Made by a program: the position numbers and the translations under genes. From Ampullaceana balthica (Eukaryota; Mollusca; Gastropoda; Lymnaeidae), in contig CALYLW010000060.1 of NCBI GenBank assembly GCA_944989445.1, forward strand, positions 500,459 through 564,458: 64,000 nucleotides of DNA, read 5' to 3'. Shown here piece by piece: positions 1 to 11,644 of this stretch. A model generated the notes under the pieces. The model was given only the letters and a program-made list of their open reading frames with translations. It was not told the DNA's origin and searched no databases. Within the stretch, counting starts at the first letter, position 1. Each line of letters starts with the position of its first letter.

Positions 1-1727
1 GAGGGTAGTCAACAACTTCCCGAAGTTTCATGCTCGTACGTACACGGGAAATTGGATATTTAATGATGAGTCTGTTTTATATAGCTCATATAAGAAAAAC
101 ATACATTTGGGCCCCCGGCCCCCCAGTTAGTGATAATTTTATAATTTTTACACCTCTTACCATAGCCGGAGGGTACTCAACAACTTTCCAAAGTTTCATG
201 CTTCTACCTACACGGGAAGATGAGGAATTAGTGTTGATTCAGTTTTATATAGCCCATATCAGGAAAAAAATGGGTTTTGGCCCCCGGTCACCCATCAGTG
301 GAAATTAAAAATTCCTTTTCGCCAATTAGCGTCATAAGAGTGTACTCAGCAAGTCCCCAAAGTTTCATGGTTCTACCTTCACAGGAAATTGGAGAATTAG
401 TGATGAGTCAGTTTTAAATATAAAAAAATATACATCTGGGCCCCCGGCCCACAGTAAGTGATAATTAATATACTTTTTTTTACCTTTTACCATCGCGGAA
501 TGTAGCTTAATAACTACTCAAAGTTTCATGCTTCTACCTTCTCGGGAAATGTGAGAATTATTGATTTTTAATTTTTATATAGCTCATATGAGGAAAAAAC
601 TACATCTTGGCCCCCGGCCCCCAGTATGTGATAATTTAAATATTTTTTGCCTGTTACCATTGCGGGTTTGTACTCAACAACTTCCGAAAGTTTCTTTCCT
701 CTACCTACACGGGAAGTTGGAGAATTAGTGATAAGTCAGTTTTTATATAAGAAACAAACTACATTTGGCCCCCCAGCTCCAAGTAAGTGAAAAATTATAT
801 TTTTTTTTGTACCTTTTACCATTGCGCAATGTTACTTAACAACTACTCAAAGTTTCGTGCTTCTACAATTATTGATTTTACGTTTTTATATAGCTCATAT
901 GAGGAAAAAGCTACATTTGGGCCCCCAGCCCCTAGTATCTATAATTTAAATATTTTTTTTTGCCTGTTAACGTCGTGGAAGTGTACTCAACAACTTCCCA
1001 AAGTTTCATTCTTCTACCTACTCGCGAAATAGGATAATTAATGATTTTTAATTTTTATATAGCCTAGCCCATTTAAGGGAAAAAACGTTTTTTGGCCCCC
1101 TGCCCCCATGAGTGTGAATTTTAAAATTCTTTTACGCCAGTTATCGTCGCGAGAGGCTACTTAACAACTTCCCAAGGTTTCATGCTTCTACCTACACGGG
1201 AAGTTGGAGAATTAGTGATGAATCAGTTTTTATATATGAAAAAAACTACATTTGGGCCCACGGCCCCCAGTAATTGATAATTTAAATATTATTTTCCCTT
1301 GTTACCATCACAGAAGTGTACTTATCAACTACTCCGAGTTTCATGCTTCTACCAACACGGGAAATATGAGAATTTGTGATTTTCACTTTTCATATAGCTC
1401 ATATTAGGAAAAAACTTCATTTGGGCCCCCGCCCCCCAGGAAGTGATAATTTAAATATTTTTTCGCCCGTTACCATCGCGGGAATGTACTCAACAACTTC
1501 CCAAAGTTTCATGCTCCTGCTTACCCGGGAAATAGGAGAATTAGTGAATTTTTTATTTTATATAGGTCATAGGGAAAAAAACGTTTTTTGGGCCCCCGGC
1601 CTCCATGAGTGTGAATCTTAAAATTCCTTTACTCCAATTTTCGTCGCAAGAGGCTACTCAACAACGTCAAAAAGTTTCACGCTTCTACCTACACGGGAAG
1701 TTGGAGAATTAGTGATGAGTCAGTGAG
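1..1727. repeat. ~165-bp satellite array, about 11 diverged units
   Basis: The landmark CACGGGAA (or a variant) recurs near 43, 211, 380, 541, 708, 1021, 1196, 1356, 1524 and 1692, giving spacings of about 160-170 bp, with one unit near 855 that has lost it. Each unit also carries an AGTTTCATGCTTCTACC block, a GGGCCCCCGGCCCCC block and an ATATAGCTCATAT block. The array continues past the left edge of the window. Short open frames inside it are chance products of the repeat. Confidence 0.85.
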
Positions 1728-1756
1728 TCAGGGCTTTGGCTTTTATTAGTATAGAA

Positions 1757-2130
1757 TAGTGTATTAACCGTCAAAATTGACGGAAGTTTTCAGCAGAAAT
1801 CTATTTATTTTTTAAAAATGCACTTTTTTTGGGGCGCCTACGTCGCCCACCTTTTTCAAAAGCCCAACTTACTTGTCCTTGTTTGATAAATACGAAATAT
1901 TAAACTTTCTGAAATGTACACAAAGTATTTTATAATATGGGTTTGTTTTTTTATTTTATAATTAACAATCATCAAATCCTCTTTTTACATTGTTCCCTTT
2001 TCCAAAATTAAAATATGAGCTAAAAGAATGACGTCATATAATATTTTTTACAGCGCATCTTTAATTTGCACACCTTTTGATGCACACCTTGTATTAAATA
2101 TAAGATTAAACAATGACGTCATATAATACA
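1757..2130 (-). mobile_element. Helitron-like remnant, 3' end at the left
   Basis: This is a diverged reverse-strand copy of the element at 4178-4706. The left boundary has the hairpin CCGTCAA-AA-TTGACGG at 1768-1783, about 11 nt inside a degenerate CTAT terminus. It shares the aaatagatttc, gacgtcat and 'cacaccttttgatgca' blocks with the other copies. It carries no coding sequence. Confidence 0.5.
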
Positions 2131-3000
2131 TTACATCCATCCATACATACAGACGACGGGAATTATGTATACTGATAGTTAAATCATTTCCGGTCTGACT
2201 ATCATCATATTGCTCGCCCTGCTAGGGCAAGTAGTTAAAAAGTTTGAGATACATTGGTTAGGGGAACATGTAAGCCTCCATGTAGAAAAAAATATTACGT
2301 CGACCTTTTATTATTATTTTTTTGCTTAGAAATATTTTATACAACTAATTGGAACTAGCGTCAACTTGAACATGAGAGGTGACATTTTATTTTTATCATT
2401 GAGTGCAATTGTCTTCAATATTTGTTTTTTTAATGGTACTGACAAACTGTCTTATCTTCTTGGCCTTGACACTTAGACGTTTAAGTTTTACTTTTCGCCT
2501 GAAATCATTCTTATAAAGATAACAATGTAGATTTTGTATTATAAAAGGATTTTTTTCTTAAGATCCTTCTAGTATCCTGTTTCTGATTCAACATTCACTG
2601 ACTAGCAGAGTCGACCTCTGCTCAGAGTATGTATTTAGAAAATAAATTATTAAGTTGTATAACATCAAAACCTTTTAAGGTAGATAGAGTTAAATTCATT
2701 AAGAAATAGAGTAATTCCTTACGAGATAGTCACACATAAAGTAAGAGAGGCACGCCTTACGTAAAAGCGTCACAGCCATAAACGAAGAGACGCATGCCTT
2801 AACTTCTGCTCAATCAACCGAATTTTCATTAAGCCTAACCCATTTTTTAAGAGTACTGCTCATCTTCTTCTTATATCAACTTACTGTCCTGGGCAAGAAC
2901 GAGAAGCTGTTATTAACCTCAACTGCATGTATTTACATCCTCATTATCTCGGCGGTAAAAAGATGAATACTTGCATTTTGCTGGGACAGTGGAAAAGGCC
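2131..3000. other. Non-coding stretch with no recognisable feature
   Basis: AT-rich sequence without a long open frame, tandem structure or recognised transposon terminus. I see nothing to annotate here. Confidence 0.5.
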
Positions 3001-3003
3001 CTT

Positions 3004-3300
3004 TTAAATAAAAATAGCATTGCCCCTAAGCCAGTTAGCTGTAGTCCCTATTATTTTCATTGCTGGCCTGCCAAACGTTTCTAGCATATTGTTAACACTT
3101 TTAATATTTCTGTGTCTGCTCAGGAAACGAGGCCACCTCCAACATGTGTATGTTATTCTGGGTGTATGGGTCCCAGACTGTAGATGCATACTCTAGAATT
3201 GGCTGGACTAAGCATTACAGGCTCTTTCTTTTACCCTAGAGTTGCCGATCCTGAGATTGTGCCGTAATAGCCATCGTTTGCCCTCCTGCACAGAGTGCCA
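3004..3300 (-). mobile_element. LINE reverse-transcriptase C-terminal remnant
   Basis: Reading the minus strand with a few frame changes gives the pattern LEYAS-TVWDPYTQ-NIHMLE, typical of the C-terminal end of CR1/jockey-like non-LTR retrotransposon ORF2 ('L.YAS.VWDP.T...I..LE'). It is preceded by an RVKERA-type segment. Internal stops and frameshifts show it is dead and 5' truncated. The open frame at 3208-3561 on the same strand continues into sequence I do not recognise. Confidence 0.55.
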
Positions 3301-3550
3301 AATGCTCATCTCAGCAAACCAATCTTTGTATACTAATACCAAGGTACCTGACTCAGGAAGCGGACTCGAGCATATATGGCCATGACTTTTGCTGGGTTGG
3401 TGTAGAGGGTTTCTGCTTTTGAAGATTGACAAGATTTCGTATATGGCTGGACGCAATTCTTTATCAGAGTATTTTCCCCACTCAGCTAACCGAGTTGGGG
3501 TCGATGGTGGTTCTGGTGACAGTGCTTTATTACAATCTATATATATATAA

Positions 3551-3905
3551 CTAGTGTACACCCGTCAAAAATGACGGAAGTTTTCAGCTGAAATCTATTT
3601 ATTTTATAAAAAATGCACTTTTTTTAGGGCGCCTACCTTTTTCAAAAGCCCAACTAACTTGTCCTTTTTGATAAATACGAAATATTAAACTTTCTGAAGT
3701 GTACACAAAGTATTTTATAATAAGGGTTGCAGGGCGCCTACGGCGCCCCGTTTCTTTTTTGATTTTATAATTAACCAACATCTAATTCTCTTTTTACATT
3801 GTTCCCTTTTCCAAAATTAAAATATGAGCTAAATCGATGACGTCTTATAATATTTTTTACAGCGCATCTTAAATTTGCACACCTTTTGGTGCATTGGTGC
3901 AGTAA
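3551..3905 (-). mobile_element. Helitron-like remnant with intact 3' terminus
   Basis: Read on the minus strand the element ends with a hairpin (CCGTCA-TTTT-TGACGG, 3562-3577), a short spacer and CTAG at 3551-3554, followed by host T. This is the canonical Helitron 3' end (hairpin then CTRR, inserted between A and T). The interior matches the copies at 1757 and 4178. Its 5' end is lost against the next copy. Confidence 0.6.
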
Positions 3906-3965
3906 TTTGGTTTTCCCTGCTTTCTAAAATTAGTAGCGCCAGGACAGACTGACTTGCGTGACAAT

Positions 3966-4177
3966 TGCAAATTATATAGTTTTATTCTCTTCGTGGTCGG
4001 ACCCTGCGAGACAAGCTGCAAGTATGTTTAACAGATACTAATTTTAAAAAGCAGCGGACCAAATTACTTCACCAATGCATCAAAAGGTGTGCAAATTAAA
4101 TATGCGCTGTAAAAAATAAATATATGACGTCATTGTTTTCGCTGATATTTTAATTTTGTAAAAAGGGAACAATGTAA
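3966..4177 (+). mobile_element. Helitron-like 5' fragment
   Basis: Begins with a variant of the TATATATA-ATTCTCTTCGTGGTCGG 5' terminus and matches the first ~200 bp of the complete element that follows directly at 4178. It is cut off exactly where that element begins, consistent with nested insertion into an older relative. Confidence 0.6.
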
Positions 4178-4706
4178 TCTATATATATAATTCTCTTCGT
4201 GGTCGGACCCTGCGAGACAAGCTGCAAGTATGTTCAACAGATACTAATTTTAAAAAGCAGCGCACCAAATTACTCCACCAATGCATCAAAAGGTGTGCAA
4301 ATTAAATATGCGCTGTAAAAAAAAGTATATGACGTCATTGTTTTCGCTGATGTTTTAATTTTGTAAAAAGGGAACAATGTAAAAAGTTATAAAAATACTT
4401 TGTGTACATTTCAGAAAGTTTAATATTTCGTATTGATCAAACAAGGACAAGTTTGTTGGGATTTTGAAAAAGGTGGGGGCCATAGCCGCCCTAAAAAAGG
4501 GCATTTTTTCAAAATAAATAGATTTCAGCTGAACACTTCCCTCATTTTTTACGGGTGATACGCCGCGGGTCTCTCAAGAGTTCCTTCTTTTCATTCACTC
4601 AGAGTCGTTTGCCCAAACCCACACCATTTTGACAACCGTGTCTTTCAGGAAGTCTTCACCCGTCACTAAATCATTAGCGGCGTATGCTACGCCGCGGGTC
4701 AGCTAG
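4178..4706 (+). mobile_element. Complete non-autonomous Helitron, ~529 bp
   Basis: The 5' end is TCTATATATATAATTC, preceded by host A. The 3' end has a perfect 8-bp stem, 3-nt loop hairpin (GCGGCGTA-TGC-TACGCCGC, 4677-4695), then GGGTCAG and CTAG at 4703-4706, followed by host T. TC start, hairpin about 11 nt from the end, CTAG terminus, A/T target and absence of target-site duplication are the Helitron hallmarks. It encodes no Rep/helicase, so mobility would need a helper in trans. Confidence 0.8.
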
Positions 4707-5146
4707 TTGTCATTAATTCTGCTTCCTTTCTTCATCGGTTGTTTAGGACTCTCACAAGGCCACGCTGCTTGAGTCGTTTAGGATGTAAACAAATGTGATC
4801 ACTGGAGACTGTAACTTTTTCGTTTCGTCAAGACTAAACCGACCAGATTGACCTAAATCAAATTAAATTGTTTTGAAAATCTAAATTCCGTATAAAAATG
4901 TCTTCTAGTTAGAAAAAAAAGTTTTTAAAAACATGGATCATTACATTGTAATGTTTGGTTAGTAGACACAAAGCTTCGATTTATCTTAATTTCACAGATA
5001 TTACTGTCGCCTACAAAAACTAAACAAATCAAAGTAAATAAATAATTTACATATTAAGCAGATCATCGAAAGTACTAGCTAAGTTTATATGAGACATACA
5101 AAAGATAATAATATGTATCTGTGTAAATTGAACATTTTTTATTAAA

Positions 5147-5840
5147 ATCCTTTATATTAACTCGTGGTGTCTGCGGCCGCCCGCCCTTGTCGCCAAAGCT
5201 TTTGATCGATTTTTTAACCCACTTGCTTGTAAGCTAGCGAGCTGAAATTTTGCAGGCAGTTTCGTACCAATAATAAAACAATGTATCAAAATTTCAGATC
5301 GATCGCATGTACCGTAATTAAATTATTGATTTTTTAGATTATTTCATTTATTCCTATGTATCATGCTATTTTTTGAGATAGAGCGTCGCGGTGCGTATTA
5401 TATTGAACAACCTTTCTGTCGCGCAATAAGGTGCGTATTTTATTGACAACACTTTTTATACACATATTCCTGATCGGTGCGCATTATATTAAACATGTTT
5501 TACGACACAACTGCAATTTTATATTTCTGGATGGTCTGGCGCTGCGTATTATAATGAACATTCTTGTAGTTACGTGTCGTACATAAAGGATTTATAGTGA
5601 AAAACTTGTTTTTTTTTCGGGTTTTAAAAAAAATCCTTTATATTAACTCGTGGTGTCTGCTAGCTTGATTGCTTGTCGCCAAAACTTTGGATCGATTTTT
5701 AACCCACTTCCTCGTTAGCTAGTGAGCTGAAATTTAGCAGGCAGTTTGGTGGCGATGATAAAAACTATGTTTCAAAATTTCAGGTCGATCACATGTATCG
5801 TAATTGAATTATTGATTTTTTAGATTATTTTATTTATTCT
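5147..5840 (-). repeat. Two degenerate copies of dispersed repeat family A
   Basis: Two adjacent reverse-strand copies, about 5147-5630 and 5632-5840, each start with the family's terminal block (AAATCCTTTATATTAACT) and contain the 'gagctgaaattt...atcaaaatttcagatcgatcg' core. The first also carries four spaced versions of GGTGCGTATTATATTGAACA, the block repeated again near 59.4-59.95 kb. The second copy ends only about 20 bp before DPT1, so the presumed acceptor region of DPT1 adjoins repeat DNA. Confidence 0.6.
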
Positions 5841-5861
5841 CTCTCCAGATATTCACAAGCG

Positions 5862-6425
5862 ATGTGGAGAAAGGTTCTACCAATTTTTCTCATTGTCTTC
5901 ACTAAACTCCCAGAAACTTTTGTACAAGGTGAATGGATAACAAGTGGTCTCGCACACTGGTTATTTTCTTGTCCCCCAAATCAAACTTTTAAGAGTCTTA
6001 GTAGCATTCAGTATCAGTATAGTAGTGCTAATCAAGGTGACCGAGAATGGACATTCGCCTGTTCTAACCCGCCAACAACACCCCCTGTGGCACTAACAGA
6101 TTGCGAGTGGAGTGGCATTGTCAATAATTGGCATGATTCGTTTAACTACCAATGTCACAATGAAGCTATCTTGACTGGAATTCAATCAGATTTCTATGAT
6201 GGCACCAGGTTGTACAATTTTCAATGTTGCAAGCCGGGGGATTATGCTGCACACGGTTGCTACCAGACTGAGTTTCTCAACGATATATATGACCCCATCT
6301 ACTTCCGTGTACCCGACGGTTACGCACTGCGTGGTATTCACGCTGACTATGATGCCACCAATAAGGACAATCAATTTCGCTTCATGGTGTGCAAGCTCGA
6401 TAGGCTTGCTGTTGTTGTTGGATAG
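5862..6425 (+). CDS. DPT1: dermatopontin-family secreted matrix protein, 187 aa
   Basis: Secreted dermatopontin-like protein, expected to act in extracellular matrix, possibly shell matrix. It opens with a hydrophobic signal peptide (about residues 1-23, ending near FVQG). Family motifs follow: DREWTFAC near residue 61, DCEWSG near 79, YQC near 95, then YNFQCC and a C-terminal MVCKLDRLAVVVG. Eight cysteines lie in the mature part. NQT near residue 39 is a possible N-glycosylation site. The CDS is uninterrupted where DPT3-DPT8 have their intron. A pyrimidine tract ending in CTCTCTCCAG lies 13 nt before the ATG, so an upstream non-coding exon is likely. A candidate poly(A) signal ATTAAA is at 6461. 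DPT2 is its closest relative here, sharing the LAVVVG ending. Family assignment is strong; tissue role is inference. Confidence 0.9.
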   Translation: MWRKVLPIFLIVFTKLPETFVQGEWITSGLAHWLFSCPPNQTFKSLSSIQYQYSSANQGDREWTFACSNPPTTPPVALTDCEWSGIVNNWHDSFNYQCHNEAILTGIQSDFYDGTRLYNFQCCKPGDYAAHGCYQTEFLNDIYDPIYFRVPDGYALRGIHADYDATNKDNQFRFMVCKLDRLAVVVG

Positions 6426-6429
6426 CTAT

Positions 6430-7240
6430 ACTTAAATTTACACATAAAGAGTATATGCTAATTAAATTAATCCACTCTGTTTCTAAATTTGCGTTCATTT
6501 CTTTCATGTAATTAATCTCTACCAAATATGTATTGATAAACACGATTGAAAAAATGTTATGACCCCCTAGCTACGCCACTGATACTATTCTCGCAAAAAC
6601 ATGTATAAAAACATTGTCTTAAAAAACAACTCAGTTGTAATTTACTCAATGGACTCAATGGAACTTATTTTAAAATTGAGCTATACTTTCGAAATATGTA
6701 TTCCGAATATGTATAAAGTTGTTACTAAAATTAAAGGAAAAGACAAACTTTGTAAATGCAACAAATCAATCCAACACCAGAGGGGTAGTTGGGATTTTTC
6801 GTACCCGAGGACAAACTTTCAATTCCCACCTCCGCCCCCCCAGTTAAAGTAATATCTTACCTTTGTTTATTTAATATATTGTGGGGTTTAAAGCCTCATT
6901 TTGGCGCCCCTATATCTGGAAGCCCTCAGTACGCCTCTCCCTAAAACATAAGAAGGCTACATACGTCGGTACATTAGTATAGAAGACGTTGTTACATGTA
7001 ATCAAAGCAGGTCTATTCACGGAGTAACATCTGCGTGTTGGAGGGAAACCATTTACACTATTCTACACCATCAATGTGAAATTCGTTGCCATATAATATA
7101 CTTGAGTTAATGGGTTCACAAGCGCGCTTTGGTGTTACGATTGAAAGGGATGCTAGTTGTGATGAGCATATTGATTGACGCTGTTTAAAGCTGGGAAAAC
7201 AGTGCAACATGGTTCTTAAGACAAAATCTCAGGAGAAAAA
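6430..7240. other. DPT1 3' flank, no recognised feature
   Basis: Contains the DPT1 3' UTR and AT-rich sequence. An 83-codon open frame at 6601-6852 has no recognisable motif and ends in low-complexity proline-rich sequence, so I do not call it a gene. Confidence 0.5.
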
Positions 7241-7289
7241 TTCTAAGATAACAATGACATTTTAAAGCCTAAGTCCAGCAGACTTTAGT

Positions 7290-7560
7290 GTATGCGTCTG
7301 CATACTCTTAGCACTCCACACTAATTTTCTGTGAATCGCCTTTTAACCGTTGGTTCATAGACGATCCCTACTTTTAACCACTCCAGCTGCAGCTTCCTTT
7401 ATTTAGCTGATTTTATTTCCTTTGAGCAATGTGTCTGAGTAAGGGGTCAGTTTAGTAACATAATTCTGAAATTAAAACATTGACAGGGCGCATTTCTGGC
7501 GAATCAATGAACCTTTTTGAGTACATGCTTGTTAAAAACTACATTTTAAAGCCTTTGTCC
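7290..7560. repeat. Dispersed repeat, uninterrupted copy
   Basis: Contains ATACTCTTAGCAC, a TTTTCTGTGAAT block, the 'cctttatttagctgatttta...tttgagc' block and 'tttttgagtacatgcttgt'. The same order occurs at 8885-8960 and 9530-9697, where it is split by a LINE fragment. I cannot assign the family. Confidence 0.6.
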
Positions 7561-8860
7561 TGCTAACCAGATGATCATAAACACTACGGCGATGCCCAGC
7601 GATGGTCAGCACGCTTCGGTTTGAGCGACACAGACACATTTTAAGTATTGGCAGCGTGCGGGAAAATCTGAATTGACCAAAGACAACTATAAAAGTACGC
7701 TAACTAGTGTCCAGGCTCTTAATGTTATTAAATATAAAAATTATATAATTCACTGCGTCAACATAAAACATAAACTCAACCTTATGCCCCTAAGACAAAA
7801 AAAGAATCCGTAAAATGCATTTTCTGATGATAAAACAAGAGCACAATACAGAAGCTCTTCGTTTTTGCTCAGATTAACCAGTGACAGAAGCAAGCTTCTA
7901 TACTTCGCAAACTATCAATTGAGGCGATAGACACCTGACACTTTTCTTCCATTGCTTCCCGACCACCAACCTCCAGTTCCTGATACCCTAACATAGTAGC
8001 ATTTTCGACCAATGAAGTATCCTCTTCACAGTAATGTCTCAAATGCAACCGTCATACATAAAAGTCATAATGAACAAGCCATTCTATGTGGGCTCTTAAT
8101 ACAAAAATCTCCCATAATTTAAATTTGAATAATTTTTTATTAACTCAACACCTTTATTTGCCCGGGTGATGTCTTTTAATTGAACATTCCAAATCTTCCG
8201 ACTGTTACATCGAATTGAAATACTGTACAAATGTTCTTAAACGAAAAAAAATGATTATATCTTTTAAAAAAAATTACAGTGAATTTGGTAGAATTCAATA
8301 TCGGAGCTAATTCCAAAAATGATTTTATAATTTTAAAAACTTAAACCAAATTTAAAAATAAAATTTAAAAGCTTATTACACATGAAAAGCTTAATCAGAA
8401 AGTAATTATAAAATTTTTAAATAAATAACATATAAGTTAAAGTAATATTCTTTGGAAACATTTGTTGCTTTTGTCAACAGCTTCGGGTATTTTGTTCGGG
8501 CGTGATCATTTAACAAGTAAAAATGCATTTTCTATTGCGACTCGGACGGTGTTTTGTGGCACCTTTCTTGACATCAAATATTAGTATTAATGCCCAGTCC
8601 TTGATATCCTTTTACATGCAAATCCATTTTTAAGTTACTAAGCAATATATACTTCATTGTTATTTGTTCGTCATGATCGAAGAGGACCATTCTCGTCATA
8701 CTATAGTTATGTGCTGTGACAGTCTGACGAGCACTTGCTGCTTATCCAAACAATTTTTGACCGGATAAGGGTGATGAGAATATATTGTAGCACAGGTCGA
8801 CCTCAATCTCACGCCCAAAACAATCTGATTCAACAACAAGGCCGGGATGGAGTTGAATGA
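7561..8860. other. Non-coding stretch, possible old LINE 3' UTR at its end
   Basis: No long open frame. The last ~180 bp (from about 8680) is richer in G and C and has short motifs (ttcgtcatgatcgaagagga) like the LINE 3' UTR seen at 8960-9060, so it may be another old copy. Nothing else is recognised. Confidence 0.35.
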
Positions 8861-8884
8861 GGTGGATGACCAGGACGTCCTATG

Positions 8885-9697
8885 TGTCTCGTCATACTCT
8901 TAGCACACCACAATACTTTTCTGTGAATTTCCTCTTACCCACTGGCTCACAGAAGATTCAGCGCACAAGCATTGTTTTTTGTTGTTGTTCGTCCGTCGTA
9001 GTCGACGGGGACCAACCTCATCATATTAGTCCAGTGCATAGTCCCCCACGTGTGTCCTATGATGGCTTATGAGCCATATTCTTGAAAGAAATCTGCATCC
9101 GCATGTCAGACAAGAGACGGCTGGGCTACCTTTAGGAGGGTTTTGTACACGGTCCTTACTGGCCTGACATTTGTATTTGGCAGTCTGTTGTCTATTAGAC
9201 TCACAGACAAGTACGCCGTTTCATATCAAAGAACGCCAGAGGGCTCCGTCACTGGCTGCAGCCTCCCAGGAGTCAAGTCCAATGTCAAAGACGTTTTGAG
9301 CAGTTTTGAGTGTATCCATGTATCGCTTACGTGGACCTCCATGTGTTCTATGCACTTCAGTAAGCTCACCACAGAGGAGCATCTCTGAGAACCGATGGCC
9401 CGGCATGCGCACTACATGCCCAGCCCAGCATGAAGCTTGTGTAAATGCTGGGCAGTCCTTACCTGGCGAATATTTCGGTGTTTGCACAGGCATACATTAA
9501 AGGGAACGTAATTTTATTTTTATTTCTCTTCTTTTAGCCACTGAAGTGTCCTTTATGTAGCTGATTTATATTACTTTTGAGCCATCCGTCTGAAAAAGGG
9601 TTCAGTATAGCAACATACGCCTACAAGCAAGACAGTTACATAGCGCATTTCTGACAAGTCAGGGAACATTTTTGAGTACATGCTTGTGAAAAAGTAC
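8885..9697. repeat. Second copy of the 7290-7560 repeat, interrupted
   Basis: The left part (8885-8960) and right part (9530-9697) align with 7290-7375 and 7376-7560. The ~565 bp between them are absent from the first copy, so 7290-7560 serves as the empty-site reference for the insertion. Confidence 0.6.
8962..9525 (-). mobile_element. 5'-truncated LINE copy, ORF2 C-terminus and 3' UTR
   Basis: On the minus strand 9493-9221 encodes AGHVVRMPGHR, LLCGEL and GGPRKRYMDTLK followed by SWE-A-DGALWRSLI. This matches the conserved end of non-LTR retrotransposon ORF2 (GHV.RM......LL.GEL....GG..KR..DTLK). A 3' UTR with AAC-rich tail follows toward 8962. The 5' end is missing, the usual result of incomplete target-primed reverse transcription. 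Confidence 0.75.
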
Positions 9698-10024
9698 ATC
9701 GTCGAGCATACTTAGTCATCTTTAGTGAGAGGACAGATGGTAATGAAACGGTTTTGATTGCATTGTATATTCTTTGTGCTGTTGAGAGTTTTAAATTGAT
9801 GGAATAGTCTCTCACAGTCCATTCCAGTGGATGACCACAACACAGCTACAGGGATATTCAGATATTTGGATAATTTATATATGAGAGTGGGCTTAGTATT
9901 GACATTTTGCTTGAATTACAACTGAGTGCCATCATGGATGATTGGGGGGGGGGTGAAATAGAATCAGCCGGCACGTAAAACTACTTAAAAGATTATTCTC
10001 ATCATCCCAGACAATATTAATATT

Positions 10025-10215
10025 CTGAAATGGAACCCACCGGAAAAGCGAATAAGAGACCTTCCAAGAAACACTTGGCACTGAGAACTAGGGGCAGACA
10101 TCAAGAGAAGTGGCCATGACTTAAAGATCCTGGAAAGGCTGGCCTGGTCCAGGATAGGGATGCCTGGAGGTCTCTTGTAGGTGACCTATGCCAATGGTGG
10201 TAATAGAAGACGTCG
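10025..10215 (+). mobile_element. LINE ORF2 C-terminal fragment
   Basis: The + strand reads GKRIRDLPRNTWH, then ELGADIKRSGHDLKILERLA and RIGMPG, with one stop. This matches the common non-LTR ORF2 ending (GKRKRGRPK.TWRR.LE.D.K..G..W..LE..AQDR). It is a short dead fragment of a different LINE from the one at 8962-9525. Confidence 0.65.
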
Positions 10216-11640
10216 GCGATGATCGGCGGATGCTCCAAGTGGACGAAAAGGCTAAACAATATAGTTTTAACTTAACAAATAGTTTGGTTTAAACTCCAAA
10301 AGCAATTATTAATTTTTTTTGACTGCTCTGAGAACGGGAGTTGGTAGAGGGGATGATGAGATGTTATAATTATTTTATCACAGGTAAAGAAAACGAAGAT
10401 AGAAAATTTAATTGAAAGGGAGTTTAGAATCAAATAAATGCCAACTTTACGGGAAATAAACCCACTAATTATATCGTGCTTCGTTTCATTAACATACTTT
10501 ATTTCATTGTCGATATTAATTAAGTGTGGGAAAGTTGCAGAGAATTGAACAAAGGGAAGTAGATGAAATTATAATTCCTAGTTTTGATCCGGGCAAACAA
10601 AATTGCAGGTTTGTAACGAAAATGTGTTAATAAATAAAAGATAATTTTAAAAAATCTTTCAATTAATTTTCAATTGAAATGTAGTAAATATTTCAATAAT
10701 ACTTTAAAAATGCATAACGCTAAGAAAGACGGTGGCAGTAACGACGAGCTTTGTTTGTTTCTTTGTTTGTTGCTGTTGTTATTTGTTTTTGTTATTTTTG
10801 TATGTAGAAAAAGGATATGAAAGAAAAGCAGACGTAATTTATTGTTTTTTTCTTAAAAAGAAATTGACAACTTTGCAAAATATTTTACAGTAATTTTCAG
10901 ATGAACTGGACTTTGAGTGCATTCTTGAATAACATAAAAACAGATTTTTGAAATGAGTTTAGTATCATGTTCTCTTTTTATCTTGAAAGAGAAATAAAAA
11001 AAAATAATGTTAATTTAAATTTGGAAAATTTAGTGATATTTTTTTGTGTGTGACCTTATCCAAGCGCGTTTTTGATTGGTTGATAATGAGTGTTTGCCCT
11101 TAATGATGTCTCAGACATATGGTGTTTCCCGAAAGAATTTGGCTTATTCTTAAGACATCGTGATAAATTTTTTACGTTTAAATCATGAGTTAGTTGTCCT
11201 TGCAAATTGCACCAATCATAACCCTAAGATTGGCGAAAAACTTTGACAACAAATTTGATAAGAGTTCTTTGTTTGGAATTAAAAAAACAACCTCATAATA
11301 AAATTTACATAATTTGTTTCGGAACTTTGAGTTCGCAACTCAGATCGTAACTAAGACTCTTGTATCTACGCGTTATTATTTACTACACGACATCAGCGTA
11401 ACCTAGCATTTCATTGGCTCTGCCGTGCAGCAGTTTGAGGACTGCCAGCTACTAAATCTCAGGTTTGAATAATATGTACAAAATAACCGTAATTCAAGGT
11501 ACGGGAAGATATCGTCTGTAATTAACAAATCGTGAAATCGAGCAGTGTCACACAATCTAAACAGATTTGCCTATAGAACTATTCAAAGAAAAGTGTTCTT
11601 TCCGAACTATAAAATAAAAATTTTAAGTGACACCTGGAAC
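10216..11640. other. AT-rich intergenic DNA without recognised features
   Basis: No open frame of note, no tandem array and no terminus I recognise. Confidence 0.5.
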
Positions 11641-11644
11641 TTTA

